DNA of 64,000 nt from Klenkia sp. PcliD-1-E (GCF_024124375.1 NZ_JAMXRZ010000002.1:1-64000), one strand, 5' to 3'. Shown: positions 8,952-17,002, counted from the first letter of the stretch. A program made the numbers and translations. Notes: generated from the letters alone by a model not told the origin.

Positions 8952-9788
8952 ATGATCACCGAGCAGGACATCACCACCGTCATCGGCGCCACCGCCATCG
9001 ACAACGACGGAGACCAGATCGGCACCGTCTCCGAGGTCTACCTCGACGACCAGTCCGGCCGCCCCGAGTGGGCCACCGTGAAGACCGGACTGTTCGGCAC
9101 CAAGGAGACCTTCATCCCGCTGGCCCAGGCCCAGCTGTCCGGGGAGGAGCTCCGCTTCCCCTACGACAAGGCCACGGTCAAGGACGCCCCAACGATCGAG
9201 GCCGAGGGCCACCTGTCTCCCGCCGAAGAGACCGAGCTCTACCGCTACTACGGCATCGCCGAGGGCACCGCGGACAACCGCGGCACCGAGCAGACCACCA
9301 CCACCGGGACCGCCGGCCTCACCGAGGGCCACGCCGATCAGCGCGAGGACCGGCGCGATGCACCCGGCACGGTCGGGCACGACACCTCCGGCCCCACCAC
9401 CGACGACGCCATGACCCGCTCCGAGGAGCGGCTGCAGGTCGGCACCGAGGCCGTGGAGACCGGTCGGGCCCGGCTGCGCAAGCACGTGGTCACGGAGAAC
9501 GTCACCCGCACGGTCCCGGTCTCCCACGAGGAGGTCCGCATCGAGCGCGAGCCCATCACCGACGCCAACCGCGGCGAGGCCCTCGACGGCCCCGCGCTGT
9601 CGGAGGAGGAGCACCAGGTCACCCTGCACGCCGAGCGCCCCGTGGTGACCAAGGAGACCGTCCCCGTCGAGCGCGTGCGACTGTCCACCGAGACCGTCAC
9701 CGACCAGGCGCAGGTCAGCGAGCAGGTCGCGCACGAGGAGATCGAGCAGGTCGAGGGCGACGTCCACCCCACCGACGGCAACCGCTGA
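8952..9788 (+). CDS. PRC-barrel and DUF2382 (YsnF/AvaK-type) stress protein
   Basis: 278 residues. Residues 1-90 form a PRC-barrel-type domain (IGATAIDNDGDQIGTV, YLDDQSGRPEWATV). A Thr/Gly/Asp-rich linker follows, and residues ~160-265 are a DUF2382 domain (RLRKHVVTENVTRTVPV, RPVVTKETVPVERVRL). The ATG at 8952 begins MITEQDITTVIGA, a typical family start; the upstream open frame looks non-coding. DUF2382/YsnF proteins are stress-associated, but their biochemical role is not established. It leads a run with a channel-like protein, a second DUF2382 protein and a membrane-anchored protein, all on the same strand. Confidence 0.88.
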   Translation: MITEQDITTVIGATAIDNDGDQIGTVSEVYLDDQSGRPEWATVKTGLFGTKETFIPLAQAQLSGEELRFPYDKATVKDAPTIEAEGHLSPAEETELYRYYGIAEGTADNRGTEQTTTTGTAGLTEGHADQREDRRDAPGTVGHDTSGPTTDDAMTRSEERLQVGTEAVETGRARLRKHVVTENVTRTVPVSHEEVRIEREPITDANRGEALDGPALSEEEHQVTLHAERPVVTKETVPVERVRLSTETVTDQAQVSEQVAHEEIEQVEGDVHPTDGNR

Positions 9789-9966
9789 GGTACGCGGTCG
9801 CGGCTGCACCACCTGAGCCCACCGCCCCACACCCCACCCCGTCGACGCGGCCGCACCACGGCGCGCACTGACCTGTCTAGCTGGCCCACCCCACCCGCGG
9901 CACAGCACGTCCTCGGGTGGGGTGCCTTCAGCTGCCCACGCTCGCCCCCCACACCAGGAGAGATCT

Positions 9967-10701
9967 GTGTCATCCCTGAAGGACTCATTCACCACCCTGC
10001 TGGACACGGTCGTCCAGTTCCTGCCCAAGCTGGTCGGTTTCCTGCTGATCCTGGTCATCGGCTACTTCATCGCCAAGGCCCTGCAGAAGGTCATCAGCAA
10101 GGTCCTCGAGAAGGTCGGGTTCGACCACGCCGTCGAGCGCGGCGGCATCAAGAAGGCCCTGGCCCGCTCCCAGTACGACGCCTCGGACATCCTGGCCCGG
10201 ATCGTCTTCTACGCCGTGATGCTCTTCGTGCTGTCCACCGCGTTCGGCGTCTTCGGGCAGAACCCGATCAGTGACTACCTCGCCGCGATCATCGGCTACC
10301 TGCCCAAGGTCTTCGTGGCGATCCTCATCCTCGTCATCGCCTCCGCCATCGCCGCCGGCGTCAAGCTGCTGGTCCAGAACACCCTGGGCGGGCTGTCCTA
10401 CGGCCGCATCCTGGCCAACGTCGCCTCGACCGTGATCCTGGCCCTGGGCGTGATCGCCGCGCTGAACCAGCTGGAGATCGCCCAGAACGTCGTCAACGCC
10501 GTCCTCTACGCCACCCTGGCCGCCGTCGTCGGCATCGCCGTGGTCGCGATCGGCGGCGGTGGCATCGCCCCCATGCGTCAGCGGTGGGAGTCCACCCTCG
10601 CCAAGGTCGAGGCCGAGGCCCCCAACGCCCGCCGCGAGGCGCGGCACTCCGCCTCCCCGGCCGACGCCATCCGCGACGAGGCCCAGCAGTACCGCCAATG
10701 A
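9967..10701 (+). CDS. Mechanosensitive-channel-like TM-helix membrane protein
   Basis: 244 residues from a GTG at 9967 with AGGAGAG just upstream. It has about four membrane segments: LVGFLLILVIGYFIAKAL, ILARIVFYAVMLFVLSTAF, YLPKVFVAILILVIASAI and a C-terminal pair ending VVGIAVVAIGGGG. The repeated pattern of a hydrophobic helix followed by an amphipathic helix matches the conserved TM-helix family related to MscS. It lacks the large MscS beta domain. It is flanked by two DUF2382 proteins, suggesting a role in osmotic or envelope stress; this is inference. Confidence 0.82.
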   Translation: MSSLKDSFTTLLDTVVQFLPKLVGFLLILVIGYFIAKALQKVISKVLEKVGFDHAVERGGIKKALARSQYDASDILARIVFYAVMLFVLSTAFGVFGQNPISDYLAAIIGYLPKVFVAILILVIASAIAAGVKLLVQNTLGGLSYGRILANVASTVILALGVIAALNQLEIAQNVVNAVLYATLAAVVGIAVVAIGGGGIAPMRQRWESTLAKVEAEAPNARREARHSASPADAIRDEAQQYRQ

Positions 10702-10776
10702 GCACCACCGGACGGGGCGCATCGGACACCTCCGGTCGCCCCGTCCGGCGCCACCGCATCGCAGACCGGAGTAGAC

Positions 10777-11208
10777 ATGCCCCAGCTCCCCAACCCCCCG
10801 CACCCGCCGGAACCGCAGCCGGCGGAGGCGACCCGCACCCAGCAGCAGTTGACCGTCACCACCGAAGTGGTGCCGGTCCGCCGAGCCGTACTGCACGTCG
10901 AGACCGTCAGCGAACAGGTCATGGTGCCGGTCACCCTGACCCGCCAGCAGGTGCGCGTCGAATACGACGACATCGACCCGGCGACCGCCGCTCGCGTCCT
11001 GGCCGGGCAGCAGCTCGACGGTGCGGTCAGCGACTGGCTCGTGCTCACCGCCGACGAACCGGTCATCACCGCCCGCCCTGTCCCGGTCGAACGGGTCCGA
11101 CTGGCCACCTCCTGGGTGAACGCCACCGCCGCCGTGCAGACCCAGCTCACCCACGACGACGTCCGCGTCGAGACCACCGACATCCCGGGCGCACCACACC
11201 ACGCCTAA
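10777..11208 (+). CDS. DUF2382 (YsnF-like) stress protein, short form
   Basis: 143 residues. A proline-rich N-terminus precedes a single DUF2382-type domain with its alternating beta pattern (TVTTEVVPVRRAVLHVETV, VMVPVTLTRQQVRVEYDDI, PVITARPVPVERVRLATSW). It has no signal peptide or membrane segment and lacks the PRC barrel of the gene at 8952. It lies 75 bases after the channel-like gene on the same strand, consistent with co-transcription. Confidence 0.8.
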   Translation: MPQLPNPPHPPEPQPAEATRTQQQLTVTTEVVPVRRAVLHVETVSEQVMVPVTLTRQQVRVEYDDIDPATAARVLAGQQLDGAVSDWLVLTADEPVITARPVPVERVRLATSWVNATAAVQTQLTHDDVRVETTDIPGAPHHA

Positions 11209-11266
11209 CCCCCAGCCGCCCGGCCTCACGGCCCGCGGCAGCGACCCGTTGAACAAGGAAGCCGAT

Positions 11267-11947
11267 ATGCCCGACCCCACCCCTGACCGCACCCCCGCCC
11301 ACCGCCGGGGATCCACCCCGGTGGGTGGCGCAGCCCCCCGACGCAGCCGCGGCAAGCTCGTCGGGCTCATCATCGCCGCCCTCGTAGTCGCCGTCCTGCT
11401 TGCGCTGCTGCTCAGCCGCTGCGGAGGCGACCAGAACTCCGGCTCAGCCGCCACCCAGGGCACCTCCTCCGCGGCGGGCACGAGCAGCCAGAACACACCC
11501 AGCGCCACCGGCTCCGCCGGCGCCGGCGGCGGCGCGACCTCCGCCGTCACCCCCGCCCCGGCCACCGGTACCCCAGGAACTGTCACTGCGGGTGCCCAGT
11601 CGCTGCTAGACGCGGCCGCCGCTGCCAATCCCGCAGCCTCCCTGGCGGCGCTCAGCGGGCAGCCGGTCACCGGCAGCGCGGTGCAGGTGCTCTCGGTTCC
11701 TGCCGACGAAGGGTTCTGGGTCGGCACCTCAGACACCGCCCGTGTGTGGGTGCAGCTGACCGGCGACAGCGAGTCGACCTATCAGGTCGCCCAGGGTGAC
11801 ACGGTGGACTTCGCCGGCACCCTGGTCGGCCACGACAGCACATTCGCCACCACTGTCGGGGTCGATGAGGCCGAGGGCGCCGCCCAGCTCACCACCCAGG
11901 CTCAGCACGTCGAGGTCGCCAAGAACGCCGTGTCCCTGACTGCCTGA
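11267..11947 (+). CDS. Membrane-anchored protein with extracytoplasmic beta domain
   Basis: 226 residues from the ATG at 11267, preceded by AAGGA; an upstream TTG at 11249 is also in frame. A basic cytoplasmic tail leads to one membrane helix (KLVGLIIAALVVAVLLALLL) and a long Ser/Thr/Gly/Ala-rich linker. A C-terminal ~90-residue domain follows (VQVLSVPADEGFWVGTSD, RVWVQLTG, GDTVDFAGTLVGHD) with the beta pattern of an OB-like fold. Topology suggests the domain lies outside the membrane. I recognise no specific function. It is the last gene before a strong terminator, so it probably closes the stress operon. Confidence 0.75.
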   Translation: MPDPTPDRTPAHRRGSTPVGGAAPRRSRGKLVGLIIAALVVAVLLALLLSRCGGDQNSGSAATQGTSSAAGTSSQNTPSATGSAGAGGGATSAVTPAPATGTPGTVTAGAQSLLDAAAAANPAASLAALSGQPVTGSAVQVLSVPADEGFWVGTSDTARVWVQLTGDSESTYQVAQGDTVDFAGTLVGHDSTFATTVGVDEAEGAAQLTTQAQHVEVAKNAVSLTA

Positions 11948-12076
11948 CCTCCCCTCTGAGCCGCCCTCCGCTCTTCTCACGAGCTGCAGACCGGGAATAA
12001 AAGCCAAAGGAGACAACGGGCCCGCGGAACCAGCACGGCCCAGGGAGGGCCTGTCGCAGGCCGTGTATCGGATCAC

Positions 12077-12120
12077 AGGACGGAGCGGTGCCCCTTTAGG
12101 GCACAACTCCGTCCTATTTT
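12077..12120 (+). terminator. Strong nested hairpin followed by T-rich tract
   Basis: AGGACGGAG (12077-12085) pairs with CTCCGTCCT (12107-12115). Inside it GTGCCC pairs with GGGCAC around a CTTTA loop, and ATTTT follows at once. This is a textbook intrinsic terminator shape about 130 bases after the membrane-anchored protein gene and before the TetR gene. Confidence 0.75.
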
Positions 12121-12233
12121 GGTGGTGCCGCCCCGTCGTTCCGCCATCCTGCACTCGTGCCACAACGGTACTGGTGCGTGTCGGCACGACCCCGCACGCC
12201 ACGGCGAGCAACAGGACGAAGGGAAGCCCGGGA

Positions 12234-13160
12234 ATGCCCGATGCACACTCCACCGAGCCGCACGCTGCCGGGCACGACCAAGAAGTCGACGATGTGGCGA
12301 GCCCCAGCCCACGACGTGAGGATGTCGACCTGATTTCGGCCATCGGCGCGCGGGATGTCGGGGCGACCGTCAGCGGGGGAATCACCCCGCCTGATCACCC
12401 TGATGACCCCGACCTGCCCGAGAACCGCGGCCGCCGACCGGCCGAGCAGCCACCGGGGGTGCAATCCCTGCGCACTCGCGAGCCCCTGACCCGGGACCGG
12501 ATCATCACCGCCGCGATCGACTACGTCGACACCCACGGGCTGCCCGCCTTGACCATGCGCCGACTGGGTCAACGCCTCGGCGTGGAGGCCATGGCCTTAT
12601 ACCGCTACGTCCCCAGCCGCGACGACCTGCTCGACGCGGTCGTAGCTGCCGTGGTCGATGAGCTGTACAGCGACGACGACGTGCACTTCACCCCCCAGCA
12701 CGGCTGGCAGGACTACCTGCAACGCCTGGCCCACGGCGTCCGCCGCATTGCCCTGGCCCACCCTGCGCTGTTCCCCCTGGTGGCCACCCGCCCCTCGAAA
12801 GCCCCGTGGGTGCGCCCCCCGCTGCGCAGCCTGAAGTGGGTGGAATCCTTCCTCACAGCGCTGCTCACCCATGGCTTCACCCGAGAGCAGGCCGTCATCG
12901 CCTACCGGGCCTACACCAGCTTCCTGCTCGGTCACCTGCTGCTGGAGGTCGCCCAGCGCGGCGTGGCCATCAACGCAATCGACGACCCTGATGGGGCCCC
13001 GGGCACCGACGTCGCCGAGCTGGGCGGCGACTATCCCGTCCTGGTCGACCTGCAGGATCTGCTCTCCCTGGACGAGACCATCAGCGAGTTCGAGGAATCG
13101 CTGGAGAACCTCATCGCCAGGTTGGGAGACATGCTGACCACCCACTCGTCCCATCTGTGA
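12234..13160 (+). CDS. TetR-family regulator with TetR-type C-terminal domain, adjacent to Asp23 cluster 1
   Basis: 308 residues. An acidic, Pro-rich ~75-residue N-terminal extension precedes the HTH (LTMRRLGQRLGVEAMALYRYVPSRDDLL), which is of the TetR/AcrR type with the MALYRYV recognition helix. The C-terminal domain (WQDYLQRLAHGVRRIALAHPALFPLVATR) matches the drug-binding TetR_C class. It precedes the first Asp23 cluster by 145 bases on the same strand. The equivalent position before the second cluster holds a broken copy (19467-19997), so this protein may now control both clusters. A later start near the HTH cannot be excluded. Confidence 0.85.
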   Translation: MPDAHSTEPHAAGHDQEVDDVASPSPRREDVDLISAIGARDVGATVSGGITPPDHPDDPDLPENRGRRPAEQPPGVQSLRTREPLTRDRIITAAIDYVDTHGLPALTMRRLGQRLGVEAMALYRYVPSRDDLLDAVVAAVVDELYSDDDVHFTPQHGWQDYLQRLAHGVRRIALAHPALFPLVATRPSKAPWVRPPLRSLKWVESFLTALLTHGFTREQAVIAYRAYTSFLLGHLLLEVAQRGVAINAIDDPDGAPGTDVAELGGDYPVLVDLQDLLSLDETISEFEESLENLIARLGDMLTTHSSHL

Positions 13161-13212
13161 CGGGCCGCGGGGTCTGCGCCCGCAGAGCGGACGACGCCGA
13201 CAATGAAGTCGT

Positions 13213-13240
13213 GTTTACAGACCAAACGTAGGCGGTAAAC
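13213..13240 (+). promoter_or_regulatory. GTTTAC/GTAAAC inverted repeat upstream of Asp23 cluster 1
   Basis: GTTTAC (13213-13218) and GTAAAC (13235-13240) have the same 22-bp start-to-start spacing as the pair at 8776-8803. It can be read as a TetR operator, or as a stress-sigma promoter (GTTT-N16-CGGTAA). The site lies 65 bases before the first Asp23 start and just after the TetR gene. Confidence 0.5.
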
Positions 13241-13305
13241 GGCTGGGGTCCCTAGACGAGTCGGCACGCCCGTGGCGTGTCGACCAACGCATCAGGAGCC
13301 CCACC

Positions 13306-13758
13306 GTGAGCAGCCCCACCACCGACACCACCCCGGCCAAGCCGTCCACCGAGCTGGTCAGCTCGCAGGGCAAAACCACCATCGCCGACACCGTGGTCTC
13401 CAAGATCGCCGGGATGGCTGCTCGTGAGGTCAACGGGGTCTACCGCCTCGGCGGCGGGACGGCGCGAGCCTTCGGGGCAATTCGGGAGCGCATCCCCGGC
13501 TCCGGCGGCCCCAACGTCAGCCAGGGCGTGTCGGTCGAGGTTGGGGAGACCCAGGCAGCCGTCGACATCGACGTCGTCGTCGAGTACGGGGTCGCCATCG
13601 CCGACCTGGCCGCCGGCATCCGACGCAACGTCATCACCAGCCTGCAGCGGATGACCGGCCTGGAGGTCGTCGAGGTCAACATCAGCGTGGATGACATCCA
13701 CCTGCCCACCGACGACGCGTCCGCCGAGGACGAGCAGCAGCCCTCCCGCGTCCAGTGA
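13306..13758 (+). CDS. Asp23/Gls24 family envelope stress protein (cluster 1)
   Basis: 150 residues. After a polar leader comes the Asp23/Gls24 domain: GKTTIADTVVSKIAGMAAREVNGV, the Gly-rich GGGTARAF, VSVEVGETQAAVDIDVVVEYG and the closing LEVVEVNISVDDIH. In Gram-positive bacteria Asp23 coats the inner face of the membrane, held by AmaP, and is induced by alkaline and envelope stress. An AmaP-like gene lies downstream in the same run. The stop overlaps the next start (GTGA). It is about 90% identical by eye to the cluster 2 copy at 20145-20612. Confidence 0.92.
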   Translation: MSSPTTDTTPAKPSTELVSSQGKTTIADTVVSKIAGMAAREVNGVYRLGGGTARAFGAIRERIPGSGGPNVSQGVSVEVGETQAAVDIDVVVEYGVAIADLAAGIRRNVITSLQRMTGLEVVEVNISVDDIHLPTDDASAEDEQQPSRVQ

Positions 13759-14135
13759 CCACCCCGGACCGCACGCCCACCGCACCCGGGCCCACCGCGC
13801 GAGCCCTGCCGGCGGTGCCCGCCGCACCCGCCGCGGTGGTCGAGGGCGTGGATGTCGATGCCCTCTCCGAGGCGGTGCGTGCGTGTCCGGCGGTCACCGA
13901 CCTCTCGCCGGGCCCGTTCGGCGCAGTCGCGACCTACCTGCCCGGACGCCGGGTCACCGGGATCGCCGTGCGCACCCCGGATGCCGGGGGCGCAGTGCAG
14001 GTCGAGGTGCACGTCGTCGCGGCCTACGGGCCGACCATGGCCACCGTCGCCGAGCAGGTGCACGCCGTCATCGCCGCTCAGGTACCCGCTGCCACCGCCA
14101 CGGTGGCGATCGACGACATCGCCACCCCGTCATGA
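13755..14135 (+). CDS. Short Asp23-like protein (cluster 1)
   Basis: 126 residues, starting at a GTG that overlaps the previous stop by four bases. A Pro/Ala-rich leader precedes VVEGVDVDALSEAVRACPAV, GAVATYLPGRRVTGIAV, VQVEVHVVAAYGPTMATVAEQV and AATATVAIDDIA. This is the same beta-helix plan as Asp23 in shorter form. It is probably a partner subunit. The cluster 2 counterpart (20609-21045) carries a frameshift, so this may be the only intact copy. Confidence 0.75.
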   Translation: MTTPDRTPTAPGPTARALPAVPAAPAAVVEGVDVDALSEAVRACPAVTDLSPGPFGAVATYLPGRRVTGIAVRTPDAGGAVQVEVHVVAAYGPTMATVAEQVHAVIAAQVPAATATVAIDDIATPS

Positions 14136-14371
14136 GCACGCAGGCCGGTCCCAGTGCCGCCGAGTTCCGGTCCTTCGTCCGCGCCGCCCACCCCGATGTC
14201 GGTGGCGACCCGGACACCTTCGCCGCGGGTCTGGCTGCCCGCGGCCGCGGCCCACGCCCGACCACTGGCCAGCGCATCACCGTCGTGCCTGGCCGGTCCC
14301 TGACCAGCAGGCTGCGCCGTCTGCGCCGGGCGCTACGACCGCGCCCTCCGCGCTCCACCCCGCTGCGCTGA
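14132..14371 (+). CDS. HPD-motif mini-protein (J-domain-like fragment), cluster 1
   Basis: 79 residues, ATG overlapping the previous stop (ATGA). The N-terminal half, AEFRSFVRAAHPDVGGDP followed by an amphipathic helix, resembles the helix II-HPD-helix III part of a J domain, including the invariant HPD and the common GGDP. The C-terminal half is very basic (RSLTSRLRRLRRALR). The cluster 2 copy (21042-21287) preserves HPDVGGDP and the basic tail, although the rest differs, which supports a real gene. Whether it recruits DnaK is unknown; a complete J domain is about 70 residues and helices I and IV are not evident. Confidence 0.7.
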   Translation: MSTQAGPSAAEFRSFVRAAHPDVGGDPDTFAAGLAARGRGPRPTTGQRITVVPGRSLTSRLRRLRRALRPRPPRSTPLR

Positions 14372-14423
14372 GCAGCCCGCCCACACCCCCGGACCTGCGG
14401 TCCACCTCACATCGGAGACCACC

Positions 14424-14609
14424 ATGCGAACCAGCACCCTCGGCCTGATCGTGGGCCTCGTCCTGGGCCTGGCCGGCGCCTTCGGCGGCTTCGGGGCCTT
14501 CGTCCTCGTGGCTGTCCTGGGCGCCATCGGCTTCGCGGTCGGCAGCGTCCTCGACGGCCAGCTCGACGTCACCTCCTACCTGCCCGGCGCCGACCGCACG
14601 CGACGATGA
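14424..14609 (+). CDS. DUF2273-like small membrane protein (cluster 1)
   Basis: 61 residues. One long hydrophobic hairpin (LGLIVGLVLGLAGAFGGFGA, FVLVAVLGAIGFAVGSVL) is followed by a polar tail with YLPGADRTRR. Small DUF2273 integral membrane proteins accompany Asp23 genes in Firmicutes and Actinobacteria. The tail is identical in the cluster 2 copy at 21338. Its stop overlaps the next Asp23 start by four bases. Confidence 0.8.
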   Translation: MRTSTLGLIVGLVLGLAGAFGGFGAFVLVAVLGAIGFAVGSVLDGQLDVTSYLPGADRTRR

Positions 14610-15010
14610 CCACCGCCCACCCCACCGACCAGCCGGCCGACCAGCGGGCGCAGTCCGCCGCCGAGGGCCGGGGCGCGCTCGAGATCGCCGACCGGGTGAT
14701 CGAAAAGATCGCCGCCCACGCCGCCGCCGGCGTCCCGCACGCCACCGGATCCCCCCGCCGGGTCCTGGGCCTGACCGTCAGCGAGGACCCGGGAACGCCC
14801 CAGGTCACGGCCAAGGTGCACGGCGACGTGGCGACGGTGTTCATCGACCTCGCCGTGACCTGGCCGGCGCCGGTCACCGAGGTCACCCGCGCTGTCCGCG
14901 CCGCCGTCATCGACCGGCTTACCACCCTGGTCGGCATCGGCACCGCCCAGGTCGACATCGAGGTGTCGGCGCTGCCGGCCGCCCGACGCGAGCAGCGCAG
15001 GGTCGCCTGA
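14606..15010 (+). CDS. Asp23/Gls24 family protein, second paralogue (cluster 1)
   Basis: 134 residues from an ATG overlapping the previous stop. Asp23-type features: ALEIADRVIEKIAAHAAAGV, RRVLGLTV, VTAKVHGDVATVFIDLAVTW and VTEVTRAVRAAVIDRLTTLVGI. It differs from the first Asp23 in the cluster and in this family is likely to be the membrane-proximal or co-assembling subunit. The next gene starts within its stop codon (TGATG), so translation is coupled. Confidence 0.85.
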   Translation: MTTAHPTDQPADQRAQSAAEGRGALEIADRVIEKIAAHAAAGVPHATGSPRRVLGLTVSEDPGTPQVTAKVHGDVATVFIDLAVTWPAPVTEVTRAVRAAVIDRLTTLVGIGTAQVDIEVSALPAARREQRRVA

Positions 15011-15537
15011 TGCGCACCCTGGACCGCGTCCTGGCCGTCGTCCTGGCCATCGTCGGGTTCGCCGCCGGGATCGCTTTGACTGTGGAGATCGCCCACCGCG
15101 CCCTCGGCGGCAGCGGCCACCTACTGATTCCATACGAACCGGTGGCCGCTTTCGTCCGCAGCAACGCCTGGTCCTCCCCCGCTGTGCTGATCATCGGCGC
15201 CGTGCTGGCCCTGTTGGGGCTGGTGCTGCTGGTCGCCGAGCTCAAACCGCGCCGGCCCGGCCTGCTGGTGCTGGAGTCCGGGCACCCCGACGTGACCGCA
15301 GCCCTGCCCCGTGCCTCTATCGCCCGCGTCGTCGAGTACGCCACCAGCGACCTGCCCGGCATCGATCACGTGCGAGCCAAAGCGCGCGGCAACAAGATCA
15401 CCCTCACCGCCCACACGCCCCTGGCCCGGGCCGGGGATTTGCCCGCCCAGGTGGAGTCCGCCGCCGCCCGCGCCCTGGCCGACCTGCGGCTGCGCCGCAC
15501 CCCGACCGTGACCGTCCGCATGCAGGAAGGTGCCTGA
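15010..15537 (+). CDS. DUF6286-type membrane protein of Asp23 cluster 1
   Basis: 175 residues with two membrane helices (VLAVVLAIVGFAAGIALTVEI and AVLIIGAVLALLGLVLLVAEL). A conserved cytoplasmic-side domain follows (RRPGLLVLESGHPDVTAALP, IARVVEYATSDLPGIDHVRAKARG), ending in beta strands (TVTVRMQEG). This family regularly sits between Asp23 and AmaP genes in actinobacteria. It probably anchors or organises the Asp23 layer. Starts and stops overlap both neighbours. Confidence 0.82.
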   Translation: MRTLDRVLAVVLAIVGFAAGIALTVEIAHRALGGSGHLLIPYEPVAAFVRSNAWSSPAVLIIGAVLALLGLVLLVAELKPRRPGLLVLESGHPDVTAALPRASIARVVEYATSDLPGIDHVRAKARGNKITLTAHTPLARAGDLPAQVESAAARALADLRLRRTPTVTVRMQEGA

Positions 15538-16157
15538 TGACCACCGTCCAGGCCGGCCCGGCCACCTTGGCGCCGGAGACCCGCTCACCCGCTGCGGTGC
15601 GCACCAACCGGGCCCTGCTCGGCCTGGGCGGGCTGCTCCTGCTCGCCACCGGGCTGGCCACCCTCGCCCTGGGCACTGGACTGCTCAACCCGCCGGCGCA
15701 AGAGGAACCTGTGCTCAACGAGGTCGCCGACGGCTGGCTGGACAGCCACAGCTGGATCTGGTGGCCCATCGCCGGCGCCGGCGTGCTCATCGCCGCGATC
15801 TGCCTGTGGTGGCTGCTGGCCCAGGCCCGGTCCAACCGGGTGTCCACCTTGCGCGTCGGAGAGCGCACCGACGCCGGCCGCACCACCATCGCCGCCTCGG
15901 CCCTCACCGACGCCGTGGAGACCGACGTCGAGTCCATCCGCGGCGTCGCCCGGGCACACGCCCACCTGGCCGGCACCCCCACCGCCCCCACCATGACCCT
16001 CACCGTCGCCCTCGACGGTCGAGTCGACGTGGCGCAGGTGCAAGCGCAGGTCATCGGCGAGGCGATCGAGCACGCCCGCAGCGCACTGGCTGTGGACACC
16101 TTGCCCACCCGTCTGGAATTCACCGTGCCGCGCACGGTGGCCCGCGACATCCGCTGA
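15537..16157 (+). CDS. amaP: AmaP-like alkaline-shock membrane anchor (cluster 1)
   Basis: 206 residues. Two membrane helices (ALLGLGGLLLLATGLATLAL and WWPIAGAGVLIAAICLWWLL) flank a short external loop containing NPPAQEEPVLN. The cytoplasmic C-terminal half (TLRVGERTDAGRTTIAASAL, TMTLTVALDGRVDVAQV) has the Asp23-interacting AmaP pattern. The expected role is to tether Asp23 proteins to the membrane. The start overlaps the previous stop (TGATGA). The cluster 2 homologue is at 22439-23059. Confidence 0.85.
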   Translation: MTTVQAGPATLAPETRSPAAVRTNRALLGLGGLLLLATGLATLALGTGLLNPPAQEEPVLNEVADGWLDSHSWIWWPIAGAGVLIAAICLWWLLAQARSNRVSTLRVGERTDAGRTTIAASALTDAVETDVESIRGVARAHAHLAGTPTAPTMTLTVALDGRVDVAQVQAQVIGEAIEHARSALAVDTLPTRLEFTVPRTVARDIR

Positions 16158-16177
16158 CCCGACCGGGACGGACCTCC

Positions 16178-16492
16178 GTGCACCACACCTCGTTCACCTG
16201 GGCCGCAGGCGGCGCCCTGTTCCTCGCCGCTGGCATCGCGGCAGCGATGACCTCCCGACGCCTAGCCCGCACCCAGCCGCCCGGCCGCGCCACCACCGCA
16301 CTACTGTGGCTCCTGGGCACTAGCACCCTGGCCGTCACCGCAGCAGCCTTGTGGTCGGGACCTGGCACCGCGCTCAGCCGCACCTGGCCATTCGCGATCG
16401 CCCTGGTGATGGCCCTGAGCCCACTGCTCCTTGCCGCGGCCCTCCGCCGCGGGCGCCCGCACTCATCCCGGGACACCAGCGATGTTGGGTGA
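16178..16492 (+). CDS. Small three-helix membrane protein (cluster 1)
   Basis: 104 residues from a GTG at 16178. Three hydrophobic helices (AAGGALFLAAGIAAAMT, TALLWLLGTSTLAVTAAALW, PFAIALVMALSPLLLAAAL) and a polar tail. I recognise no function. The matching position in cluster 2 (23068-23403) encodes a similar-sized three-helix protein, so it is a standing member of the operon. The next gene starts inside its 3' end. Confidence 0.7.
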   Translation: MHHTSFTWAAGGALFLAAGIAAAMTSRRLARTQPPGRATTALLWLLGTSTLAVTAAALWSGPGTALSRTWPFAIALVMALSPLLLAAALRRGRPHSSRDTSDVG

Positions 16493-16658
16493 TCAATACC
16501 GCGATGACGATGAAGTCCTCGCTGATCTCGAACGAGACCTGACCGAAGACCGCCCGCTACGCAACCAGTTCACCGCGCACCCCACCAACACCACGTGGCC
16601 TATTCACACGGTGGTCCTGACCTGGCTATTCTGGATCATGGGACTGCTGCACGAGTAG
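16482..16658 (+). pseudogene. DUF3040-like gene truncated by IS3 (cluster 1)
   Basis: 58 codons from the ATG at 16482, overlapping the previous gene. The N-terminus has the acidic helix typical of DUF3040 proteins (DDDEVLADLERDLTEDRPLRNQF) and then one hydrophobic helix. The last residues, GLLHE and the stop, are read from the terminal inverted repeat of the IS3 element that starts at about 16640. The cluster 2 counterpart (23393-23716) continues for a second membrane helix and a basic tail. The native 3' end is therefore missing. Confidence 0.75.
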
Positions 16659-16708
16659 GTGACATCTGATCTGTGGTGCCGAGAGGCGCCGCTGGAAGGA
16701 TGTTGATC

Positions 16709-17002
16709 GTGCCCAAGCCCTACCCCGAGGAGTTCCGGGACGACGTGGTGAACGTTGCTCGCAGCCGTGAGCCCGGGACTCATCTGAAGCAGATCGCGGC
16801 GGACTTCGGGATCAGCGAGTCGTGTCTGACGAACTGGCTGAAGGTCGCTGACGTTGAAGACGGCGTCAAGCCGGGCGCCACGGCGGCGGAGAACACCGAG
16901 TTGCGTGATGCCCGCCGGCGGATCCGGTTGCTGGAGCAGGAGAACGAGGTGTTGCGCCGGGCGGCGGCCTACTTGTCGCAGGCAAATCTGCCGGGAAAAT
17001 GA
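16709..17002 (+). CDS. IS3-family transposase OrfA
   Basis: 97 residues from a GTG at 16709 with GGAAGGA upstream. HTH_Tnp_1 type: YPEEFRDDVVNVARSR, QIAADFGISESCLTNWLKVAD, then a leucine-zipper-like helix (RIRLLEQENEVLRRAAAYL). It binds the element ends. OrfB begins inside its stop at GGGAAAATGA, a sequence that would suit the programmed frameshift that makes OrfAB in IS3 elements. Confidence 0.88.
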   Translation: MPKPYPEEFRDDVVNVARSREPGTHLKQIAADFGISESCLTNWLKVADVEDGVKPGATAAENTELRDARRRIRLLEQENEVLRRAAAYLSQANLPGK

